Shown: piece by piece, positions 35,851 through 45,708 of the stretch
How the letters are laid out: the number at the start of each line of letters is the position of its first letter
Position numbering within the stretch: position 1 is the first letter of the stretch
Assembly (NCBI GenBank): GCA_029204225.1
Contig: CM055098.1
Span: 12,923,815 to 12,987,814, forward strand
DNA: 64,000 bases
Direction: 5' to 3'
Source: Diphasiastrum complanatum
Taxonomy: Eukaryota > Streptophyta > Lycopodiopsida > Lycopodiales > Lycopodiaceae
Translations under genes and position numbers: made by a program
The notes under the pieces: generated by a model
Told to the model about the DNA's origin: nothing
Database searches by the model: none
What the model saw: only the letters and a program-made list of their open reading frames with translations

Positions 35851-36101
35851 AGTTAACATAGCAATGATCGACTTATACAGTGCTTTCCTATTTCAACGGC
35901 ACCACATGTGCTTAGTTCTAGAGTTATCGGGCCATCTTTCTTTTACGAACCCTTTGAGTGTTTTTAAGAAACTCATCTTTGTACTTACAAGTAGTTCTTG
36001 AATATACAGTTTGAAGAGAGTAATTATGTATTCTTGTTGCACTTGACGTTGTACTGTGGTGATTGATCCGGTCGGGTGCTTTCAATTGTGTTTTCTTAAC
36101 T
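35851..36101 (+). repeat. Copia 3' LTR (251 bp)
   Basis: Begins AGTTAACATAG and ends TTCTTAACT. It is the same length as the 5' LTR and differs at 13 positions by eye. Target duplication AAATC follows. Confidence 0.88.
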
Positions 36102-36106
36102 AAATC
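36102..36106. other. Target-site duplication AAATC, right
   Basis: Matches 30098-30102 on the other side of the copia element. Confidence 0.8.
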
Positions 36107-36539
36107 ACCTTCTGAACCTTCGCAGACTTCCTTGAGGTCTTAGAATTTTGTGAAGAAGGTCCCTGCAAAATTTTGGTTGGAATTGAGCTGGAAATAGTGC
36201 ATTTCACCTAATACGGACTCTAAATTCTGCTATATAAGGGCATAATTTGAGTCATTTGGCACTTCATTTAGCACAGCTCTGTCGAAATTTTCTTCAAAAT
36301 TTTCAAGTCCTTCGATCGTGACGAAACTTTTCACATGCCTTCATTTGCCCTCACAACTACCTACTTTTTGCTCAGAACTCTCATTTTCACTTTTGTTTTC
36401 ACAATTTCCGTTCTTTTTTAGTTTTTGAGATTGAAGATGACGACATGACACTGGCGTGCAGACTCTTTGGGCGACGACACAAGCAGCCCCAACAAGTGCC
36501 ACGTTACCGGCTGCTCCCACGGACCTCACAACGGCCTAC

Positions 36540-37361
36540 TGTAGGGTTGAAGATCTTGCGTAGTTTAGCCCTCCCGCCTGTCAACAAGGGTCAATGACTA
36601 GATAGGTACCTAACTATGCATAGATGTTATTTTTAGTTAGTTTCCTACTTTCTCCCTTAACTCTATTCACCACAAACACTACCCTTCTTTAACTCTACTC
36701 CTCTACACTAACATTCATCATGCTTTTGGGTGAAGGGAAAGGATAGACAAGAAGAGAAAGAGAGAGGAGAAGAGAGAAAGAGACAGAGATGAGATGGAGG
36801 TTAGCTCAAATGCTCAATGTCATTGCTTATGGAGAAACCTTGACTAATCACAAACAAAAAGCAGAGAAGAAATGGAAATAACAAGCAAACACAACAATAG
36901 CATAAGCAAGATTGATTAGCAAATGAGGATGATTGAGCTCTCAAAATAGTAGAGTCTCCTCCTCTCTATTAAGCATGCAAATAGTGTACAAATGGTGCCT
37001 TTTTATAAAATGGGGAAGGCCCTTGCCCCTCAATCCTATTGGCTAATGTTCACATTGATCCTATCCATTCATCTTGGACCCAACTTAATCCAAGGGTCCA
37101 CAAAAAGTACATTGGAAATCACAAGATTCATGTGAGTCCAAAATTGGACCCAACTCTAAAAAGTAAACTCTAAGCTTAAAATTGACTTTGGGCCTCAAGT
37201 TTTATTTTAATTACAAAGGCCCAAGTCTATTTTATTTTATTAACACTTTGGCTTGTGTGCTCATTGGGCCATGGGCTTATATGCGCAGGATGCCATGACC
37301 TCGCAACACATTTTATTGGACGATTTTATTTATTTACACTTTGTTGGGAATACCCCCAACA
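36540..37361 (-). mobile_element. LTR-like sequence of family A, antisense (822 bp)
   Basis: Read on the minus strand it begins TGTTGGGGGTATTCCCAACA at 37361 and ends CCCTACA at 36540. It is the inverted counterpart of 38976-39846 and parallel to 63000-63657. Shared blocks include CAAGGGCCTTCCCCATTTTAT-like sequence, the purine/pyrimidine-rich part near 36740 and CCTAACTATG. TG/CA ends and a palindromic start fit an LTR. Confidence 0.75.
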
Positions 37362-38975
37362 CCACCCAAGCTTTGAGAATCTTCATCCAAGACGCGGTAG
37401 CTACCAAGACCTCACTGGACAGCCGAGTATTGCAGTTGGTGACAAACGACACCCAGTTGTGAGCCGAAATTACAAAGCTCTGGCAAAAATTGATGATCGC
37501 TCAACAACATGAGCTAGATGGACAAAAGGAGACCCTGAAGCTACAGCAAAAGGAAGATGGCCGAAATTAGTATATCCAAAGCCTCTTCAAAGTAGTCAAA
37601 TATGCTTTTGCAAAGGTCCAAGAGCTTCACACAGAAGCCACACAACAACTTGCCCCCCTCCCAGACACAACTTCAGATTTATGAGATAGAAAACACTCGT
37701 TTGGGATCGGAGGTGCAAGTGTTTCAAAATGAAAAGGCCGCCTGATTAGCTCAACTGGCACCTGAGAATAGGGCCTCACTCACGCTGAAATGAACTTCTT
37801 TCAGCATCAGGTGCAGGTTTACGGTCAGACGTTAAACAACTATCAAACAAAATTCGACAAATATAGAACAAGTGCCAATCAAGAACTGAAGCAAGCTCTC
37901 AAGGCCTGTCAGAGGTTCATGGAATAGAAACCCCAACCAGCCCCGGTGGCAATTCCATCGCCACCTGTCTTCGATGCTGCACAGGCCAACTCCAACCACG
38001 ACAAAGGAAAACAAATAGCAGGGACAAGCAGTCCAGATCCTGGCTCAGGTGCACAAGATTAGGGGCCCCAGGACACCACAAGAGCCGACACCTAGGCAAG
38101 ATACAGGCCCAAATACGAGCCAGACACAAGCCTCATCCTCACAGGGCTCAAGATCGATCTCTGCCAACCGTGCGTTCAGACCTCGATAGAGGATGAAATC
38201 AACTCATATCTGGCACAGTTCCCACATAAAAGCTCGCGCAGCGGCTGGCAACACTGACAACTCTCAGTGACAATAAAGGAGATCAAGGGCAATGAATTGG
38301 CCTATATTCCAACCTTAGGCACTCAACCATAATGGAAAAAAAGGTTGTTTGAACGCGACCTTGCGGCCATCAAGGTGTACGTCACCAGTACCAGACAGTT
38401 AAGGGTCAATGCCCACTACCTCTCTTACCCACGAAGATCTAAATGGGCGGAGTGTGGCACCCCCATGGACAAAATCATGATCAATACAAAGAATTGGCCG
38501 AAAATAGAATCACAATATGGGTGAAAAATGAACGTAGATGTAGGAGGGCTCTCATTCAGTTCTCACAACAATACTTAACATGCCCAGATCCAACAGTCCA
38601 CGCGACCGCAACATACGCTCGAGACTTAGAATTTTTTATGGGAGTAACCACCAAATGGGACGACTTTTTGTCGGTTGTTTGTTTTGATCCCAATACCACC
38701 CTGGTCTCCAAAAAAGTTGAAGACCAACTACTAGTGGCGCGAGTGTACTATAGAGCTGGCTTGCTCGGCGATCCCAAGCAGATTCCAATAGTGGATCGAG
38801 CAAGCATGGCTCACCGGTGTACATAAGTCATTCTATCCTCAGAAAAACAAGAAAAATTTAGCACGACTGAAATTCATGGAAGACGTCACTGGATATCTCA
38901 TCCACCAGAGGCGCACCAAGCGAACCTTATACTGCAGAGTGTTGAGGGACCGACACTACTTCAGGTCGTGGAACC
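37362..38975 (+). pseudogene. Unidentified gag-like coding region between inverted family-A repeats
   Basis: One reading frame with about ten stops or shifts runs the full length. The N-terminal part is polar and helical (AEITKLWQKLMIAQQHELDG; HQVQVYGQTLNNYQTKFDKY near 37810), a likely coiled coil. A Pro/Ser/Gln-rich linker follows (about 37930-38150), then a C-terminal domain with TTKWDDFLSV, VEDQLLVARVYYRAGLLGDP and FMEDVTGYLIHQRR, ending RDRHYFRSW at the repeat start. The C-terminal domain recurs at 63658-64000 (-), so it belongs to a repeated element. Order and composition resemble a retrotransposon gag, but I recognise no family and see no zinc knuckle, protease or polymerase. Confidence 0.55.
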
Positions 38976-39543
38976 TGTTGGGGGTATTCCCAACATATTG
39001 TGAATAAATAAAATCGAAAAAGTAGAAATAGTTGCGAGGGTCATGGCATCCTGCGTGTATAAGTCCATGGCCAATGAGCACGCAAGTCAAGTTGTAAATA
39101 GAATAAAAGACTTGGGCCTTATTGTTAATTAAATCAAACTTGAGGCCACAATGTCAAGTTAATAAACTTAGTCTAAGTTTACAAAGTTGGGTCCAAGGTG
39201 AAACTCACATGTATCATGTGATTTCCAATGTACTTTTTTAAGACCCTTGGATTAGATTGGACTCAAAGTGAATGGTGTGGATTAAGATTCCATATTAGTA
39301 GGAGTAACCAATAGGATTTTGGGGCAAGGGCCTTCCCCATTGATAAAAGACACCATTTGTACATATTTTGCATGCTTAATGAGAAGGAAGAGACTCTACC
39401 ATTTTGGAGAGCCAAAGCATCCTCATTTGCTAAGCCCTCAAGCTAATGCTATTGTTATGTTTTCTAATTGCTTTCTATTTCTTTGTTCTTGTTTTGAGTA
39501 GTTATGGTTTTTCCATTAGCATGAATCTTGAGCATTTGAGCTA

Positions 39544-39634
<91 letters not shown>

Positions 39635-39846
39635 TCTTCTCTTCCCATTCACCCAAAATCATGTTGAATGCTAGTTTAGTGGAGTAGAATTAGTGGAAGT
39701 AGTGTTAAAGGGGAGTAGAGTTAAGGGAAAAAGTATAGATCAACTAAAAGTAGCATCTTGACATAGTTAGGCACCTATCCAATGAACTAGCCCTCTTTGA
39801 CAGCAGGCGGAAGGACTGCTCACCGACTATATCTACACACCCTACA
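38976..39846 (+). mobile_element. LTR-like sequence of family A, sense (871 bp)
   Basis: Starts TGTTGGGGGTATTCCCAACA and ends CCCTACA. It is the inverted partner of 36540-37361. The extra length is due mainly to an expanded CT microsatellite (39545-39629). The gag-like frame runs straight into its start, with no obvious polypurine tract. Confidence 0.75.
39545..39629 (+). repeat. (CT)n microsatellite inside family-A LTR, 85 bp
   Basis: Perfect CT repeat at the place where the other two family-A copies (near 36745-36790 and 63055-63091) have only an imperfect purine-rich tract on the opposite reading. Confidence 0.92.
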
Positions 39847-40057
39847 AAACTTACCACAATACTTGTGTTCATTTATATTTAGCCAAGTATCTTACTCTTA
39901 ACATTTGCAATAGGATCAGGACAGATCCATGTCGTTCCAATCCCTACAAGTGCGGTGATCCCTTGCACAATTCCATGTGCCTTAAAGGTGCATAGGTTAT
40001 CAATACTTGTATTATAGGTTATAGCCTTTACACGTGTGAAGAATTGTTGAAGCATTA

Positions 40058-41130
40058 TAAGAAAAGTCAAGTTTATCGAGGTATATGTTTTTACAAGCAA
40101 TCGAATCATGTGTGTAAACTCCATAAAGCACTTTATGGCTTGAAGCAATCTGCTCGAGCATGGTTTCAAAGGATCAATACTTTTCTTACTGATCACAGCT
40201 ACACACCTAGATCTTCAGATTCGAATGTTTACTTCAAGACAGTGTAGCAGTCTTTTATCATTATCACTTTATACGTGGATGACACATTGCTCTTCGACAA
40301 CAATATCGATATGATAAAAGAAGACAAGATAATCCTATCTTCTGAATTCGACATGACCGATCTGGGCGAAGCTCATTTCTGCCTTGGTATTCAAATCCAT
40401 AGAGACAGAAATCGAAAGTTGATCTACATTACTCAACAGAGGTACATCTACAATATGTTAGTCAGATATAATCTGGTTAACTGCAAGTTAGCTCTCTCAC
40501 CAATGGAACAAATTGACGAAGGACCAGTGTCTCCAAACAATTGAAGAGAAGGAGTAGATGCGTGAGTATCATTATCATTCGATAATAGGATCTCTTATGT
40601 ACGCAATGATCTGTACAGGGCCAAACATAGCTTTTGTAGTCAGCTCCCTAAGTCACTTTATGGCCAACCCTGGTATAACACATTGGAAGGCTCTCATCAG
40701 AGTCATGAGATATCTCTGAGCTACTATGGACTTTTGCATTTGTTATGGAGCAGTCGACAGCGACAAAATCAATTTACCCAGTGGTTACACAGATGCAAGT
40801 TGGGCAAGAGATGACACTCATAAATCCACTTCTGGATTTACATTCTTCCTCAACAATGGTCCTATTTCTTGGAACAGTCGCAGACAATCTTTGATAGCTC
40901 CATCTTCTACAAGTATAGAGTATATCGTAGCCTCACAAAGGAAGCGATTTGGTTGAGAAACGTACTTTCAGATATTGGTCTGAATCAATATGCTTCGACA
41001 CTATTTTTTTGTGATAATCAAAGTGCCATTGCCTTGTCAGCCAACCCTAGATTTTATTCTAGGAGTAAGCACATTGAACTCAAGTATCACTATGTCAGAA
41101 GAAAAATTCTCAACAAAGAAGTCAGATTGT
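40058..41130 (+). pseudogene. Copia RT and RNase H remnant
   Basis: RT starts inside the domain at CKLHKALYGLKQSARAWF (40110), continues to the catalytic ITLYVDDTLLF (40262-40294) after one stop, and DMTDLGEAHFCLGIQIHRDR. After further stops come the RNase H pieces GYTDASWARDDTHKSTSGFT, ISWNSRRQSLIAPSST, FFCDNQSAIALSANP and RSKHIELKYHYVRRKI (to about 41130). The 5' half including gag and integrase is missing; the LTR follows at 41250. Confidence 0.9.
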
Positions 41131-41240
41131 AGTACTGTCGAATGCAAGATATTATAGCAAGAAAGCATTAAGCTTGAATGCGCACAAATTTTTTTGTGCA
41201 GAACTAAGTTTAAAGGTCAAGGCATTCATGGATTCAGATT

Positions 41241-41249
41241 AAGGGGGAG
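41241..41249 (+). other. Copia polypurine tract
   Basis: AAGGGGGAG immediately before TGTTGGATTATTC, the start of the 3' LTR. Confidence 0.8.
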
Positions 41250-41996
41250 TGTTGGATTATTCTCCTACTAATCGACTAATCGACATTTTAATCTTCATTC
41301 AACTTTTATCCAGATCTGCAGATTTTTTCGTGTTTTTACACAATCTGCATAACTACTTAGAAACAGTTTACAGTGTTGGCATTTTCGGAATTTTTGTCTT
41401 TGGAAATTTTCTCCCACTTCAACTTTTTTGCAAAATGCCAGATGCCTCAAATGTTAAGGAAAAATACCTATAGCGGAGACCTTCGCATGACAGTTTATGT
41501 TCAATTCTGTATAGTTACAATTTATGTTCATTTCTACAGATAGACTGTTTACGATCAAATCCACCGTCTTGCATTAATTCATCAGCAAGTAATTTCTAAA
41601 AAGTCCTAAATGGATGGATGCCAGCTCACTATGGCTCATTGGCCATTATGATTAATGACCTAATTAGCTGTCCTACTGTTGGACGTTGCTACATTTGCTT
41701 AAGTATAAATAGTTGTTCATATTTCAACATCTAATTATCAGATCAAGTATTGAATAGTTAGTGCTCTCTCAAGTCTGCGAGCTTGAACACTCTTGAGCAT
41801 TCTAGCTGAGTTCTTTAGAGTTGATTAGAGATTGCTATTACGCCTACTGCTTATCAGTAGTTGCGTTGGATTCAGACTTATATTTAGCCGCTCAAAGATA
41901 GCTTTGAGTATGTGGCTTTGATCCACAAACTTGTTGTACTCATTTACATCAATTTCGTTTCCATACTAAATCAATACCATCTTCTTATTGCATTCA
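41250..41996 (+). mobile_element. Copia 3' LTR (about 750 bp)
   Basis: Starts TGTTGGATTATTCTCC after a clear PPT. It contains a TATA box AGTATAAATAG near 41700, followed by CTCTCAAGTCTGCGAGCTTG and other typical R/U5-like sequence. The end near CATTCA (41996) is a guess, because no second LTR is available for comparison. Confidence 0.7.
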
Positions 41997-42280
41997 GGCT
42001 TGTCTCAGAATGTATGCGTTTCTGTAATTCTTTGCGACAAATTATTTGTCTAATAATTCAATGCTAAATGTTTGGCTATGTAATCACTATAGTACTAATG
42101 ATTTCAAAGTTAGTTACTATAAGATCGAACATGATTTCTTTAAAATTGATAGACGTAGTCATGCATAGAGAAAGAGGAAGATAGTTTATTCCGCTGTGCA
42201 TGATAAGTTTTTATTCTTGTCATTCGAATTCTTTTAATTCGACTTTTTTCGACCTATCTTTTACACACACCTCTTTCCAA
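41997..42280. other. Spacer between copia LTR and gypsy fragment
   Basis: AT-rich, no coding or repeat feature recognised. Confidence 0.35.
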
Positions 42281-42286
42281 CATCCC

Positions 42287-42515
42287 AATCTCAGTGGTCA
42301 AGCATACTATTCCATTGGTACCTGATTCGGTTCCAAAAGTTACGTGACTTTATCGATGCACTACAAACATTACAGATCTTATTAAGAAGGAGTTTTAGAT
42401 ATTACTAGTAGCTGATTTCATTTATGAAATCAAGCATACCGAATGGGTTTCACCAATCATTGTCGTACCAAAGAAAAATGACAAGATGCGAATTTGTGTG
42501 AACCTGAAGGCACAA
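42287..42515 (+). pseudogene. Gypsy RT fragment
   Basis: One frame with a stop carries IYEIKHTEWVSPIIVVPKKN and DKMRICVNLKA, the start of a Ty3/gypsy reverse transcriptase. It resembles the RT start at 27400-27460 but is interrupted after CVNLKA. The 315 bp that follow, up to the PPT, hold no other domain, so the rest of pol is deleted. Confidence 0.8.
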
Positions 42516-42830
42516 ACCCTCCAACACTTAATTACTTTGATTGCCAGTGTAAGTGATTACTCACCTGGTTGTTTTATGTAAATTGAATTTACATAAAGGT
42601 GATGTTATTGATTTGCAGAGAATCAAACCCAATTGAAACATTTATAGGTTAGTGTACTATTTAGATTTGAAATTGTATGCCAGAGTAGAGATAAAAAACA
42701 ACCGTTCTATCTGTGAGTACTTATGTGATATTTGAAACCAAACTAAGGATAATGGTCTTTTGAGTAAGAATTTAAAGTTAAATAATTGGTTTTTGATTTT
42801 CTTTCTTGTTCTAAGAGTAGAACATATTTA

Positions 42831-42842
42831 AGGGGGGCAGAA
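42831..42842 (+). other. Gypsy polypurine tract
   Basis: AGGGGGGCAGAA directly before TGTTACGTTTATG, the typical sequence before a gypsy 3' LTR. Confidence 0.65.
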
Positions 42843-43300
42843 TGTTACGTTTATGTTTGGTTCAGAGGATTTGGAATAATCCTTTGTGGATATTCGGTGT
42901 TCTAGTGTATGAGTTTATTAGTTACGCCTTGCCATTCTAGACTAGGCTAGAAATGTAATTAATAATCTTGTGAGGGCCTAGGCTTACTCATAGGACATGT
43001 GGAGCTAGTGTATGGTGTCTTACGACTATACATGCATGTAAAGCTAGATCAAAAGCAATTGATGAATTGGAATCCTATAGGAAATATTCCTAGGCCCTAG
43101 GGGCTTATAGATACTTGTAAGAACTCTCCTTACTATACACCTACTTTCTAGTTTCTGATTGTCAGATACCTCTCCTCTCTTGTATTCGGTCACCATGGCT
43201 TGGGGGAGAAGTTGATTGGCTTTTGACTCTCAGTTTTCAGCTGGTTGGGTGGTTTGGCTTGACAATAGTCCTTTTGGTGCATGCAACAAGATCTAGAGGA
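42843..43300 (+). mobile_element. Gypsy 3' LTR (end uncertain)
   Basis: Starts TGTTACGTTTATG after a polypurine tract and contains GGGGCTTATAGATACTTG, a TATA-like core near 43098. The end was not determined; copia sequence begins by about 43430. Confidence 0.55.
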
Positions 43301-43435
43301 TCTTCACTTGGTGATCTTTACAGATGATACTCCAATGACAATGTCGAACCATGATGTATATCCATGATTGAATAACGAGGAGAAGAATGTGCCTTGAAAT
43401 ACATATTCACCAAGGATATGTCACCTAACATAAAG

Positions 43436-44750
43436 TGCCCAAATGGTATGAGAGGCTGGTACAAGAGAGTGCAAAAGAAGTACCATGCACAGATGAGATT
43501 AGAGGACCCATGAAGGAGCAAAGACCTCTTGAAAGGCTCTAGGTAAACTATGCTCTCATGACAGAAATCAATAATTCCTATGAACCTATGACGTTCAAAG
43601 AAGTGAGGGAGGGCAAAGGTTGGCAAAGGCAATGGAACACTAGATGGAATCCATAAAAAACATAACATTTGGGAATTTGTGGATCTCTTTATAGGTTAGA
43701 AGACTATTGAGAATAAGTAAGTGCATAAAATTAAATATCATGTAAGTGGATCTATTGCCAAATATAAGATGTGAATAGTAGCTAAAGGCTATGCTCAAAG
43801 TAAGGCAATAGATCATGAGAAAATATTTTTGCTAGTTGTGAATTGGACTACTTTGAGACTCTGAAGATAATTTGGTAAAGAAAGTCAAATCAAATCTTTG
43901 TAAAAAATTTGACGTGACAAATTTGGAAATGATGCATTACTACTTAGGTGTGGAAGTCTAGCAAAGGGATCAAGGAATTGCACTTATTCAAACAAAGGAT
44001 ATTGGTGAGTCGCTCAAGTGGTTTTGGATGAAGGATATCAATGAATAACCTACCCTCATTGAGGTTGGTGCAAAACTCTCACAAATGATGATAGTGAATC
44101 ATTTGATGCTACTAAGTATCGTTCACTAGAGAGATGTCTTATCTATCTCACAACCACTAGACTTGATATTTGCTATGTTGTGGTTCTAGTAAGTAAATTT
44201 ATGCATACACCAAAGCAATCACATTGGAAAGTCACTAACATATTCTTAGGTATGTCAATAGTACAACAAAGTTTGGCTTGTTCTATTGCCATGATGGTAA
44301 CCATTTAAGGGCTATGTTAATGTAGATTGGAGTACTAACATTGATGATAGGCACTCTACTTCAAGTGATGCCTTTCACACTGGTAATAGTTGCTTTTCAT
44401 GGTCTAGTAAGAAGCAAAATACAATGGCTTTATCTACTATTGAAGTTGAGCATAAGCTTTAGGAAGTGTTGTGCAAGAGGTTGTTTGGTTGCAATAATTG
44501 CTTGTAGAAATTGGACTTTAAGGAATGCCATTTTATGTGATAGCCAGAGTGATATGTAGCTTGTGAGAAATCATGTTTATCATACTAGGACTAAACACAC
44601 AGAAATTAAGTATCACTTTGTACATGAGCATGTGCTTAACAATGATATTAAGGTTGTATACTATGGTACTGTCGATCAGATGGTTGATGTTCTTACAAAA
44701 GCCTTAATCAAGGACAAGTTTGAAATGTTTAGAAGTAGTTCATTTCTTGT
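43436..44750 (+). pseudogene. Highly decayed copia RT/RNase H, relative of the 30-kb element
   Basis: PKWYERL, VNYALMTEIN, EPMTFKEV (43436-43600) match the linker of the 30103-36101 element. Further on come VKSNLCKKFDVTNLEMMHYYLGVEV (about 43880-43965), NIDDRHSTSSDAFHTGNSCF (about 44338) and TRTKHTEIKYHFVHEHVLNN with the tail MVDVLTKAL (44563-44710). Many stops and deletions; the YVDD catalytic core is lost. It is older than the 30-kb copy. Confidence 0.85.
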
Positions 44751-44939
44751 AGACTGTTGTAGAGAGTGGATATCAGAAGATGAATTTAGGTGAGTAGGAG
44801 TAAGATTAAACTCCACCTTGCAGTGCTTTGTACGAGACCAAAACATTGCCTATTTAGCGAGAGTTGTGAGCAGGTACATATAAGGACCCACAATAAACCT
44901 TAACTAGGAGATCAAACACAAGAAGACAATACATGATGA

Positions 44940-45190
44940 ATGGTCAGAGCAAACCAACCCAACCAAACCTAGATCGTTTAGATCTAGCCCCCTAGCTATG
45001 GACAACTGGCAATATCTCAACGTCACTCCAACGACATCTAGCTACCAAGCTCATAATATGATAATCCTAGTGAGAGGAGTGTGGAACTACTTATACACCC
45101 CCAAGTTCCTCTATGACTAGGATTAAATTAGGACACCTCATTGGGAGACATTTGTAGTCTGACTGTGCCACATCTACTATTATCCGATGA
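44940..45190 (-). repeat. Partial LTR related to the chromovirus in HEMB intron 10
   Basis: Matches 16345-16600 in the same orientation, for example ACCAACCCAACCAAACCTAG followed by AGATCTAGCCCCC and AGCTATGGA, and GTGAGAGGAGTGTGG. It is probably a truncated LTR of the same gypsy family. Confidence 0.6.
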
Positions 45191-45491
45191 ATTTCTTTGT
45201 CCACACTACTAACAAGTATTTTTAAAAGTTTATCCAAGGCTTTGGACAGAGTCCTCTTTAAGTTACATGTAAAAAAAAAAGCTCATTTTAATGCTCAAAC
45301 GCACCCAAGAATGCCAATCAAATTAGACACAGTAGAATAAGCTAAAAAAAAACCAATAAAATTCTCACTATTGGGACAAAGCTAAAAGTTGATATATATT
45401 GCAACATAGTATTGCAATGCAAGGCCAAAAAAATGATATGATATGCCCCGGATGCAAAGGTCATTAACAAAATCTCATTCCCAACTTTTAC
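45191..45491. other. Upstream region of the mitochondrial-protein gene
   Basis: AT-rich; no feature recognised until the telo-box at 45493. Confidence 0.35.
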
Positions 45492-45492
45492 A

Positions 45493-45507
45493 AAACCCTA
45501 ACCCTAA
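45493..45507 (+). promoter_or_regulatory. Telo-box AAACCCTAACCCTAA
   Basis: A double plant telo-box about 200 bp upstream of the start codon. Telo-boxes occur in promoters of plant genes for ribosomal and organelle-biogenesis proteins, which fits the predicted mitochondrial gene. It is too short to be an interstitial telomere. Confidence 0.55.
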
Positions 45508-45708
45508 CTCAATTCAAGCATTTCGGAAATAGTCGATGCATCTACTATTTCTATGCACTGCACGTTTCACACAGCGCACACAGCCCCATTCGGCTTCCTT
45601 CTCTTTGCAATGCCACCCACCATTTCGTTGGCATTGCTGTTGCTGCTGGTGCTATTGTTGATTGAATGAGGATACAAGAATGAGATATGGTGCATTGGTG
45701 TGTGAACA

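Larger units (their letters stand above)
30103..36101 (+). mobile_element. Structurally complete Ty1/copia element (6.0 kb)
   Basis: Two 251-bp LTRs, PBS, 1.25-kb leader, gag, protease, integrase, RT, RNase H, PPT and a 5-bp target duplication are all present in order. The coding region is dead: stops end gag early (32182, 32314), an indel in an A-rich run (about 32337-32360) shifts frame, CGA-to-TGA-type and TGG-to-TAG-type stops interrupt pol (33668, 34534, 35236), and a frameshift lies near 34500. The LTRs differ at 13 of 251 sites with no indels, mostly transitions, which dates insertion well before the present. A diverged relative of its pol is at 43436-44750 and of its leader at 59155-60850. 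Confidence 0.93.
29850..36430 (+). mobile_element. Probable gypsy 3' LTR region interrupted by the copia element
   Basis: Sequence after the gypsy integrase contains TGAACC(T/C)T(C/T)GCAG-like motifs at 29897, 30048, 30067 and 30078, and again at 36113 beyond the copia insertion. A promoter-like GCTATATAAGGGC lies near 36226-36238. The continuity of the motif across the 5-bp duplication shows that one sequence was split by the copia. Calling it the gypsy LTR rests on position; its exact ends were not found. Confidence 0.5.

Noticed and set aside
36540-39846. Cut-and-paste DNA transposon with 800-bp terminal inverted repeats
   Set aside because: Not fully excluded, but no transposase is seen, no equal target duplication flanks the ends, and the repeats have LTR-type TG/CA ends; kept as an alternative only.
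45493-45507. Interstitial telomere repeat
   Set aside because: Only two telomere units; better explained as a promoter telo-box.
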